Source of the DNA: Thermococcus sp. SY098
GTDB taxonomy: Archaea; Methanobacteriota_B; Thermococci; Thermococcales; Thermococcaceae
Assembly (NCBI RefSeq): GCF_035621495.1
Contig: NZ_CP141821.1
Coordinates: 62,001 to 126,000 of the forward strand
DNA length: 64,000 nt
Direction of reading: 5' to 3'
In this document: piece by piece, positions 57,539 through 64,000 of the stretch
Position numbering within the stretch: position 1 is the stretch's first letter
Layout: the number at the start of each line of letters is the position of its first letter
The notes under the pieces: model-generated
What the model saw: only the letters and a program-made list of their open reading frames with translations
The model's database searches: none
What the model was told of the DNA's origin: nothing
Made by a program: the position numbers and the translations under genes

Positions 57539-58441
57539 TCATTCTCCAAAGATCTTCTCGATCATCCACTTTTCATCGAACTCTTTTAGGTCATCATACC
57601 CCTGCCCAATGCCCACAAAGAGTATCGGTGCCCCAATTGCATGGCTTATACTTAACGCTGCTCCTCCTCTTGCATCGGCATCAAGTTTTGTAAGAATTAC
57701 CCCATCGATCTTCACGGCTTCATTGAACTGCCTCGCTTGTTCAATTATAGCATTTCCTGCCAGGGCATCGCCAACGAAGATTACCAAGTCAGGCTTTGTA
57801 ACCCTAACAATCTTTTTCATTTCATCCATAAGGTTCCTGTTCAGCTCGTTTCTTCCAGCAGTATCGATCAAAACAACATCAATGCCCCTCGCTTTTGCGT
57901 GCTGGATTGCATCGTAAGCCACAGCAGCTGGATCAGCGCCATAGCGGTGCTTAATTACCCTAACGCCAACCCTCCTTGCATGCTCCTCTACCTGCTCAAT
58001 TGCTCCAGCTCTAAATGTATCACTTGCCGCTATCACTACACTTAAGCCGTGTTTCTTGAGCCAATGAGCAAGCTTGGCTATAGTTGTTGTCTTTCCAGAG
58101 CCATTAAACCCAACAAACACTATGACAAAGGGCTTCTCTTTCTTGGATTTTATCATTTCAAGAAGGTTGATTTTTCTTTCGGGTGTAAGAACTTCAAGAA
58201 CAGCTTTCCTTACAGCGTCTTCGACGATCTTTTTCTTATCAGTCCCAATCTTGACTTTTTGCCCAACCAACTGTTTCTTGATTTTCTCCTTCAGCTCTTC
58301 GACGACCTCCAATGCAACATCTGCCTCTAAAAGCTCCAGTTCTAAATCCCATAGTGCCTCTTCAACGTCTTTTTCCTTTATTTCAGTTTGAGCAACCTTA
58401 TCAACAAATGAGCTTAACTTCTCTTTAAGCTTTCCAAACAT
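57539..58441 (-). CDS. ftsY: Signal recognition particle receptor FtsY
   Basis: 300 residues: short N-terminal charged helix, four-helix N domain and GTPase G domain. GTPase motifs: [34 protein letters not shown] and [10 protein letters not shown]. It docks SRP-ribosome complexes at the membrane. No membrane anchor beyond the amphipathic start, as in other archaea. Stand-alone gene with a guide RNA gene just upstream on the same strand. Confidence 0.95.
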   Translation of the reverse strand: MFGKLKEKLSSFVDKVAQTEIKEKDVEEALWDLELELLEADVALEVVEELKEKIKKQLVGQKVKIGTDKKKIVEDAVRKAVLEVLTPERKINLLEMIKSKKEKPFVIVFVGFNGSGKTTTIAKLAHWLKKHGLSVVIAASDTFRAGAIEQVEEHARRVGVRVIKHRYGADPAAVAYDAIQHAKARGIDVVLIDTAGRNELNRNLMDEMKKIVRVTKPDLVIFVGDALAGNAIIEQARQFNEAVKIDGVILTKLDADARGGAALSISHAIGAPILFVGIGQGYDDLKEFDEKWMIEKIFGE

Positions 58442-58502
58442 ATTTCACCACCAGAACTGAATTGGGTGGGAGGTTTATAAGGACTATGGATTAGGTTAAT
58501 CG

Positions 58503-58560
58503 GCTGTCGGCGATAGCTGGTGTCATCACTTCTCAGTTCCGAAACCGCTCGTCATCCAGC
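58503..58560 (-). ncRNA. C/D box guide sRNA
   Basis: Leftward the order is: terminal stem GCTG, box C ATGACGA (58555-58549), 12-nt guide GCGGTTTCGGAA, box D' CTGA, 3-nt spacer, box C' GTGATGA (58529-58523), 12-nt guide CACCAGCTATCG, box D CCGA (58510-58507), terminal stem CAGC. The 12-nt guides and 3-nt spacer are the standard archaeal geometry. Box C has C for U at position 5 and box D has C for U at position 2, which replaces the U-U pair of the kink-turn by C-C. The D guide is complementary to the conserved 23S rRNA segment containing GATAGCTGGT; the methylated base should pair with the fifth guide nucleotide before box D. Confidence 0.87.
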
Positions 58561-58596
58561 ATATACATACTTGTTCCAAACTTTTTTAAGGGTTTG

Positions 58597-58634
58597 TATA
58601 ACTTAGTTATAAAATTTCACAAAAGAGTTATAAA
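58597..58634. promoter_or_regulatory. Palindrome overlapping the promoter of the thiamine operon
   Basis: TATAACTTAGTTATA (58597-58611) is a perfect 15-bp palindrome that overlaps the TATA-like GTTATAAAA. AGTTATAAA, its right arm extended, recurs 21 bp later (58626-58634), two helical turns away. This looks like an operator for the downstream thiamine genes; the archaeal thiamine regulator ThiR is one candidate, but no TPP riboswitch is visible. Confidence 0.45.
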
Positions 58635-58651
58635 CATTATGCGAGGAGTCT

Positions 58652-59944
58652 ATGACGGTGAGCATTATGAATGGAGGGTATGATATAAGACCCACATCTG
58701 AAAGAACTTTCACATTCCTAACGCTCTTTGCAATCTGGTTCGGTGCTGGAATAAGCATTGCAGAGTTCTGGGCAGGAGCTTTGCTGACTCCAGCTCTGTC
58801 TTTGCTCACAGCAATAGCGGTGATAATAATTGGACATCTAATTGGCAATGCAGTTATGGGGTTAATAGCGATTGAAGGCGAAGAAACCGGAGTTCCAACG
58901 ATGGTGCTTTCAAGAGGGGCATTAGGAATAAAGGGCTCAGTCCTTCCTTCAATTCTAAACTACCTCCAGCTCATAGGCTGGACTGCAATAATGCTGATCG
59001 TTGGAGCAAATGCAATGAATGCCGTCTCGAAGCACTTTGGTTTTGAAAGCTATGCTCTTTGGGTGGTTCTTCTCGGTTTGCTGGTAACTGCATGGACTTA
59101 CATTGGACCAAAGAACTGGGATAAGCTGGAAAAAGCGGCGGCAGCTTTGCTCCTTGTGCTGAGCATTTGGCTAACTTATGTAACGCTGAAGCAGTTCTCA
59201 CTCAACGAAATCTTATCAAAGTCCGGAACGGGCGAAATGGGAACGATGCTGGCTCTTGACTTAGTTATTGCAATGCCCCTTTCATGGGCACCCCTTATAG
59301 CAGATTATTCAAGATTCGCTAAGGACAAAAGTTCGGCATTCTGGGGAACTTACATAGGCTACTTTATCTCGTCAGTGCTGTTTTACTTCGTTGGAGCGCT
59401 GACAAATATGGCAATAGGGGAGAGCGACCCAATTGGGATAATAGCGGCATATGGAATCGGAATTCCCGCAATGCTGATAATAGTGTTCTCCACGGTGACC
59501 ACGACTTTCCTCGATGTTTATTCAGCGGCAATAACCTACAAGAACATCTCACCAAGAGCAGATGCAAGAAAGCAAGTTCTGCTTGTTGGAGCATTGGGGA
59601 CTTTGCTGGCTCTGGTATTTCCAGTTGATCAGTATGAAAGCTTTCTTCTGCTAATTGGGGGAGCATTTGTGTCTCTAACCGCAATAATGATAACAGACCA
59701 CTTCCTCGTCAAGAAAGGGTACAATGCTGAAGAGCTTTTGGATGAAAACGGGAGGTTTGCAGGATACAATGGAAAAGCCCTGATAATCTGGGCGTTGGGA
59801 TTTGTGTTCTACATGCTGCTTGCAGTTGAAGGGCTGTTTAACATCTACATTCCAGTTTTGAGTGATGTTGGCTTTAAGCTCGGCTCAAGCATTCCAACCT
59901 TCGTTTTGGTGAGCGTTCTTTACTATCTATCGGAGAGGTGGTAA
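58652..59944 (+). CDS. Thiamine precursor permease (NCS1, CytX-like)
   Basis: 430 residues, about twelve transmembrane helices of the nucleobase-cation-symporter-1 family: TFLTLFAIWFGAGISIAEFW in the first helix and PLSWAPLIADYSRFAKD in the sixth. Its position at the head of a thiM-thiE-thiD operon indicates a hydroxymethylpyrimidine or thiamine transporter rather than a cytosine permease. Ribosome binding site GAGGAG. The next start codon follows after one base. Confidence 0.82.
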   Translation: MTVSIMNGGYDIRPTSERTFTFLTLFAIWFGAGISIAEFWAGALLTPALSLLTAIAVIIIGHLIGNAVMGLIAIEGEETGVPTMVLSRGALGIKGSVLPSILNYLQLIGWTAIMLIVGANAMNAVSKHFGFESYALWVVLLGLLVTAWTYIGPKNWDKLEKAAAALLLVLSIWLTYVTLKQFSLNEILSKSGTGEMGTMLALDLVIAMPLSWAPLIADYSRFAKDKSSAFWGTYIGYFISSVLFYFVGALTNMAIGESDPIGIIAAYGIGIPAMLIIVFSTVTTTFLDVYSAAITYKNISPRADARKQVLLVGALGTLLALVFPVDQYESFLLLIGGAFVSLTAIMITDHFLVKKGYNAEELLDENGRFAGYNGKALIIWALGFVFYMLLAVEGLFNIYIPVLSDVGFKLGSSIPTFVLVSVLYYLSERW

Positions 59945-59945
59945 C

Positions 59946-60746
59946 ATGGAGTGGATAACTAAAGCTTTGGAAAAAGTTAGAAAAAGAAAACCTCTCGTTC
60001 AGAACATTACAAACTTTGTAGTGATGAACACAACCGCTAACGTCCTCTTGGCCCTTGGAGCTTCACCTGTGATGGCACATGCCAGAGATGAGCTTGAGGA
60101 TATGCTGAGGATAGCGGATTCCCTTGTGGTTAATATTGGAACCCTCGATGAGCATTGGATTTCCTCAATGGAAAAAGCTGTTAAAATTGCCAGTGAGTTG
60201 AAAAAGCCCATAGTTCTTGACCCAGTTGGAGCTGGAGCCACTAAGCTGAGAACCGAAACAGCTCTAAAACTCCTTGAGATAGGCAGTATAACGATCCTCC
60301 GCGGCAATTTTGGTGAAATAGCGGCTTTACTTGGTGAACATGGAAAAACAAGAGGTGTTGATTCAGCAGCATATGAAAAGGATAGAGCTAAAGAATTGGC
60401 TTTCATTGCGGCAAGGGAGTTCAACACTGTTGTGGCTGTTACTGGGCCCGTTGATTATGTGAGCGATGGCAAGGGAGTTTACGCAGTATATAACGGCAGT
60501 GAGATGTTAGGGAGGATCACGGGAACAGGGTGTATGGTCACTGCAATAACCGGTGCCTTTGCAGCTGTTGAAGAACCTCTGAGAGCTGCTGTATCCGCCT
60601 TGGTAGTCTTTGGAATCGCGGCTGAGAAAGCCTATGAGGAAGCCAAATACCCGGGGAGTTTCCATGTAAAGATCTATGACTGGCTCTACAGAATAGACGG
60701 GGAGTTAATAATTGAACGGGCGAAGGTGAGGAAAGTTGAACCTTAG
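59946..60746 (+). CDS. thiM: Hydroxyethylthiazole kinase
   Basis: 266 residues, ribokinase-like fold. It starts PLVQNITNFVVMNTTANVLLA, has LDPVGAGATKLR and the catalytic/anion-hole GRITGTGCMVTAI with the conserved cysteine. It phosphorylates salvaged 4-methyl-5-(2-hydroxyethyl)thiazole. The stop overlaps the TTG start of thiE by 11 bp. Confidence 0.94.
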   Translation: MEWITKALEKVRKRKPLVQNITNFVVMNTTANVLLALGASPVMAHARDELEDMLRIADSLVVNIGTLDEHWISSMEKAVKIASELKKPIVLDPVGAGATKLRTETALKLLEIGSITILRGNFGEIAALLGEHGKTRGVDSAAYEKDRAKELAFIAAREFNTVVAVTGPVDYVSDGKGVYAVYNGSEMLGRITGTGCMVTAITGAFAAVEEPLRAAVSALVVFGIAAEKAYEEAKYPGSFHVKIYDWLYRIDGELIIERAKVRKVEP

Positions 60747-61365
60747 GAAAAGGCTCAGGCTTTATGTTATTACTGATAGAAGGCTCAGGGACGAGATAGA
60801 AACTGTGAATGCTGCACTGGAAGGAGGGGCGACTGCAATACAGATGAGGATCAAAAATGCACCGACTGGGGAGATGATAAGAGTTGGAAAAGAGCTCAGG
60901 AAGATAACAAAAGAATACGACGCACTGTTTTTTGTTGATGACAGGCTTGATGTGGCTTTAGCAGTTGATGCAGATGGCGTTCAGCTCGGTCCAGAAGACA
61001 TGCCAGTTTATATAGCCAGAGAGCTTGCTCCAAACTTAATTATCGGGGCTTCAGTCTACAGTGTGGAGGAAGCTTTGAAAGCAGAAAAAGAAAAAGCCGA
61101 TTACCTCGGCGCTGGCTCAGTCTTCCCAACAAAAACAAAGAAAGATGCCAGGGTTCTGGGTTTGGAGGGATTAAAAAAAGTAGTTGAATCAGTAAAAATC
61201 CCGGTTGTTGCGATAGGTGGGATAAACCACGAAAATGTTAGAAAAGTTCTGGAGATTGGTGTTGATGGGATAGCGGTTATCTCTGCCATAGTTGGTGCTG
61301 AGGACGTGAAAAAGGCAGCTGAAGAAATGAGGAGGATAATTGATGAATATCTGGGAGGTGAGTAG
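60736..61365 (+). CDS. thiE: Thiamine-phosphate synthase
   Basis: 209 residues, TIM barrel: LRLYVITDRRLRDE, GATAIQMRIKNAPTGEM, DALFFVDDRLDVALAVDADG, GAGSVFPTKTKKDA and PVVAIGGINHENV. It joins HMP diphosphate and thiazole phosphate to thiamine phosphate. Start TTG at 60736 behind GGTGAGG, inside the end of thiM. The ThiN domain of the next gene catalyses the same reaction, so two thiamine-phosphate synthases may coexist. Confidence 0.93.
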   Translation: MNLRKRLRLYVITDRRLRDEIETVNAALEGGATAIQMRIKNAPTGEMIRVGKELRKITKEYDALFFVDDRLDVALAVDADGVQLGPEDMPVYIARELAPNLIIGASVYSVEEALKAEKEKADYLGAGSVFPTKTKKDARVLGLEGLKKVVESVKIPVVAIGGINHENVRKVLEIGVDGIAVISAIVGAEDVKKAAEEMRRIIDEYLGGE

Positions 61366-61366
61366 T

Positions 61367-62722
61367 GTGGATGAGAGGAAGTATGTAAAAACAGCTCTAA
61401 CGATAGCAGGGAGCGATAGTGGGGGAGGCGCTGGCATTGAGGCTGATCTTAAAACTTTTTCGGCCTTTGGAGTTCATGGCTTGGTGGCAATAACCTCTGT
61501 CACAGCTCAAAACACTCAAGAGGTTAGAGCGATTTATGATGTATCTCCAGAGGTTGTGGCAAAGCAGATTGAGGCGGTTGCAGATGATATTGGAGTTGAT
61601 GCGGCTAAGACAGGAATGCTGAGCAGCGCTGAGATAATAAAGGCTGTCGCAAAGACTGTGGAGAAGTATGAATTCCCACTTGTGGTTGATCCAGTGATGA
61701 TCGCTAAGAGCGGAGCTCCTCTTTTGAGAGAAGATGCAGTGGATGCCCTTATCGAATATGTGATACCTTTGGCAGCACTTGTAACGCCAAATAAGCCAGA
61801 AGCTGAAAAGCTGAGCGGTATTAAAATTGAAACTCTCGAGGATGCAAAAAAAGCTGCAAAGATTATTGTTGAAGAGCTGGGAGCGAAAGCGGCAATAGTG
61901 AAAGGCGGGCACTTAAATCTCAGTGAAGCCGTTGATGTGCTGTATTATGATGGGAAGTTTAGGGAATACAGAGCTCCTTTTGTTGAAGGCTGCACTCATG
62001 GAACCGGTTGCTCATTCTCAGCGGCGATAACTGCAAACTTAGCAAAGGGGAAGCGCTTAGAGGAAGCAATTAAGGTTGCAAAAGAGTTCATAACAATGGG
62101 CATCTTTTATGGTGCAAGAATTGGGAAAGGACACTGCCCAGTTAATCAAAACGCCTGGATTGAAATTCCAGCGGAGAAATGGCGGGTCTATGAAAGCCTA
62201 ACAAAAGCTGTAAGGGAGCTCGAGAGAATCGGAGACAGAATTTTACCCCATGTACCAGAAGTAGGCATGAACTTTGTTTATGCGTTACCAAGGCTTTATG
62301 CAAGAACCCCCAAAGACGTGGCTGGGGTTAAGGGGCGTATTGTAAGATTTGGAAATACAGTAAAAGCAGTTGGCAGTGTAGAATTTGGAGCATCAGGCTA
62401 TCTGGCAAGGGCAGTCTTAAAGTTCATGGGGTTTTATCCGGAGATTAGAAGTGCCCTTAATTTAAGATACAGCGAGGAATTGATAAAGAAAGCCCAAAAA
62501 AATGGATTTAGAATTTCATTCTGTGATAGACGGGGAGAGCTGGAAAAAATAAAGGTTAAAGAAGAAGCGACAATTCCCCGAGACATTGAAACAGCAATAG
62601 AAAGGCTGAGTGAAAGACCGGACATAATATGTCCTCTTGGCAATTGGGAAGGGAAAGCACTGATATTGATATTTGGGGAATCCCCAGAGGATGTGCTGAG
62701 GAAACTCAAAATTATTCTATGA
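61367..62722 (+). CDS. thiD: HMP/HMP-phosphate kinase fused to ThiN
   Basis: 451 residues from the GTG at 61367, behind GGGAGGTGAG. The ThiD kinase half (about 1-265) has GSDSGGGAGIEADLKTFSAF, DPVMIAKSGAPLL and GTGCSFSAA; the ThiN half (about 280-451) has RIGDRILPHVPEVGMNFVYA and GFRISFCDRRGE. ThiN makes thiamine phosphate in archaea lacking ThiE or acts as a ligand sensor. Ends 6 bp inside the convergent next gene. Confidence 0.93.
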   Translation: MDERKYVKTALTIAGSDSGGGAGIEADLKTFSAFGVHGLVAITSVTAQNTQEVRAIYDVSPEVVAKQIEAVADDIGVDAAKTGMLSSAEIIKAVAKTVEKYEFPLVVDPVMIAKSGAPLLREDAVDALIEYVIPLAALVTPNKPEAEKLSGIKIETLEDAKKAAKIIVEELGAKAAIVKGGHLNLSEAVDVLYYDGKFREYRAPFVEGCTHGTGCSFSAAITANLAKGKRLEEAIKVAKEFITMGIFYGARIGKGHCPVNQNAWIEIPAEKWRVYESLTKAVRELERIGDRILPHVPEVGMNFVYALPRLYARTPKDVAGVKGRIVRFGNTVKAVGSVEFGASGYLARAVLKFMGFYPEIRSALNLRYSEELIKKAQKNGFRISFCDRRGELEKIKVKEEATIPRDIETAIERLSERPDIICPLGNWEGKALILIFGESPEDVLRKLKIIL

Positions 62723-63172
62723 CCTTCTCACATAGCTTTTCTTCTCAACTACCCTTCCTTCTTCGAACTTGTAGACATCAATCCTCTCAAATCCGAGTGT
62801 TTCTCTTTTGTATGCGATTAGATAATCGATTAATTCTTTAATTCCATAACGAAGCACGGAATCTTTCATGTATTTAGTCTCATAGATTAAAATCAGCTTA
62901 TCATTGTGCTCACTTATCCATTCATAAACTCTTGCTCTTTCATTTTTTGGTCGAGAGAGGAGATTGTATATTAAATACCCATCAAATTCCATTCCTTTAT
63001 TTAAACGTCCTATGAAAACATTCCCTGGATATTTTACATCGAAAGGTAGGTGCTCTGCCAAGAACATCATCCCATTTGAAAGCCAAGCATTAAGGAAAAT
63101 TTTGGTAATTTTTCTGGCATCTCCAGTGATCAATATTACCCCTTTACTTAAGTGTGCTATTTCCCTCAGCAT
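62717..63172 (-). CDS. Hypothetical protein
   Basis: 151 residues, not recognised. A hydrophobic beta strand GVILITGDARKITKIFLNAW near the start, MEFDGYLIYNLLSRP, KLILIYETKYMKD and the charged end VYKFEEGRVVEKKSY give the look of a small RecA- or Rossmann-type protein without catalytic motifs. It has no ribosome binding site, so the mRNA may be leaderless. The two TTTTCGAAAA palindromes lie 30-50 bp upstream, between this gene and the lipoprotein gene. Confidence 0.6.
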   Translation of the reverse strand: MLREIAHLSKGVILITGDARKITKIFLNAWLSNGMMFLAEHLPFDVKYPGNVFIGRLNKGMEFDGYLIYNLLSRPKNERARVYEWISEHNDKLILIYETKYMKDSVLRYGIKELIDYLIAYKRETLGFERIDVYKFEEGRVVEKKSYVRRS

Positions 63173-63201
63173 GTAATGAAATGTGAGAGATGCTTAATAA
63201 A

Positions 63202-63224
63202 TTTTTCGAAAAATTTTCGAAAAA
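63202..63224. promoter_or_regulatory. Two tandem TTTTCGAAAA palindromes in a divergent promoter
   Basis: TTTTTCGAAAAA (63202-63213) and TTTTCGAAAA (63214-63223) are adjacent perfect palindromes with centres 11 bp apart, one helical turn. The rightward TATA box GTATATATTT (63246-63255) lies 22 bp further on, and a leftward TATA-like ATTTATTAAG overlaps the left palindrome. A dimeric regulator could bind side by side and control both genes. Confidence 0.55.
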
Positions 63225-63303
63225 CCTAACAAAATACACCACAAAGTATATATTTGCATGTGCGGTTCTTCATGAGTGAAACAACTTTGCAGGGGGTTAC
63301 GAC

Positions 63304-64000
63304 ATGAAGAGGTCAGTGCTTGCTTTGTTTTTAATCGGTGTTTTGGCATTTAGTGTAGTTGCCAGTGGATGTATCGGTGGTGAAAAAACAACAACACCTA
63401 CACAAACTCAATCATCTCCAGCAGCCTCCTCACCTGCACAGACAACAACAGAAGAGAAGCCGAAGCTTAAAGGTGCCATTGCTGTGGTTTATGACATTGG
63501 TGGTAGAGGAGATCTAAGCTTTAACGACATGGCGTACATGGGTGCATCAAAAGCAGCAAAAGACTTTGGTCTTGAACTTAAAGAAGTCCAGAGCAAGTCT
63601 GAAAGTGATTACTTGCCAAATCTCAGGCTACTTGCCCAGAGCGGTAAGTATGATCTAATCATAGCGGTTGGTTTCATGATGACTGATGCCGTCAAGCAGG
63701 TGGCAGATGAGTTCCCCAACCAGAAGTTCGCCATAGTAGATGGATTCATTCCGGACAAACCAAACGTTGTTAGCATTCTGTTCAAGGAGAATGAGGGTTC
63801 CGCGCTGGCAGGTGCACTTGCTGGGCTTATCGCTGCAAATGACGGCAAGGATAAAGTAGGTATTGTTCTTGGTATTGAAATCCCAGTTCTCTACAAGTTC
63901 GAAGGCGGTTACAGATTTGGAATCAAGTGGGCCGAGGATTACTACAAGAAGAAGACCGGAAAAGACGTTAACATTGAAGTTCTGTACACCTACACAGGCT
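63304..64000 (+). CDS. BMP-family (PnrA-like) substrate-binding lipoprotein, 3' end outside window
   Basis: 232 codons are present. A signal peptide with lipobox ASGC (cysteine at about residue 22) is followed by a Thr/Ser/Pro-rich linker to about residue 55, and then by the basic membrane protein fold: AIAVVYDIGGRGDLSFND, QSGKYDLIIAVGFMMTDAV, NQKFAIVDGF and EGSALAGALAGLIAA. These lipoproteins bind purine nucleosides for an ABC importer; the permease and ATPase genes are expected to the right. GGGGGT precedes the ATG. Confidence 0.88.
   Translation, partial: MKRSVLALFLIGVLAFSVVASGCIGGEKTTTPTQTQSSPAASSPAQTTTEEKPKLKGAIAVVYDIGGRGDLSFNDMAYMGASKAAKDFGLELKEVQSKSESDYLPNLRLLAQSGKYDLIIAVGFMMTDAVKQVADEFPNQKFAIVDGFIPDKPNVVSILFKENEGSALAGALAGLIAANDGKDKVGIVLGIEIPVLYKFEGGYRFGIKWAEDYYKKKTGKDVNIEVLYTYTG

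Noticed and set aside
58442-58651. TPP riboswitch before the thiamine operon
   Set aside because: No CTGAGA...ACCTGA-type thi-box; the GC-rich block is on the opposite strand and is a C/D guide RNA.

Overview
The window reads as chromosomal DNA from a hyperthermophilic euryarchaeon of the order Thermococcales (Thermococcus, Pyrococcus or Palaeococcus). The evidence is the gene set: tungstate transporter WtpABC, cyclic 2,3-diphosphoglycerate synthetase with 2-phosphoglycerate kinase, archaeal GAPDH, archaeal ThrRS, RNA polymerase subunit L, exosome Csl4, topoisomerase VI, aIF1A, RIO1, MptA, a ThiD-ThiN fusion, TATA-box promoters and a 30-bp CRISPR repeat of the Pyrococcus/Thermococcus type. 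Genus and species cannot be fixed from the sequence alone. No rRNA, tRNA or insertion sequence was seen.

Layout. 1-14.2 kb is mostly metabolism and transport: a two-domain metallophosphoesterase and CBS protein, pgk2-cpgS, wtpABC behind tandem repeats, an amino acid permease, gap, an HTH-nucleotidyltransferase/HEPN pair with a long operator, a CinA-like protein, an eIF2B-family protein, a racemase with one of its two usual catalytic cysteines replaced, and coaBC. 14.3-17.9 kb is an eight-gene leftward operon ending in crcB and DUF190. Its 5' leader carries a clear fluoride riboswitch that I recognise from its fold; the six upstream genes are not known fluoride genes. 18-19.3 kb holds archaemetzincin and a glycosyltransferase.

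19.4-39.3 kb is a CRISPR-Cas island of about 20 kb. A first operon (cas6-cas8-small subunit-cas7-cas5-cas3-cas4-cas1) is type I-B of the Cst/Tneap kind, formerly called I-G. A second operon (csa5-csa2-cas5-csa4-cas3'-cas3''-csa3-cas6) is type I-A. cas2 lies alone, leftward, beside the leader of an array with 40 intact repeats plus a degenerate terminal one. One adaptation module (cas4, cas1, cas2) and one array therefore appear to serve two effector complexes. A solitary degenerate repeat covers the stop codon of the second cas6, and the separate small subunit resembles the C-terminal tail of Cas8.

39.4-58.4 kb is housekeeping: an AIR-synthase-like protein, membrane proteins, SppA, rpoL, csl4, thrS, mptA, and a long leftward information-processing cluster (top6B-top6A-DUF530-like, KH, rio1, aIF1A, ftsY). 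A C/D box guide RNA lies leftward between ftsY and the thiamine operon. 58.6-62.7 kb is the thiamine uptake and salvage operon (permease, thiM, thiE, thiDN), and the window ends inside a BMP-family lipoprotein gene behind two tandem palindromes.
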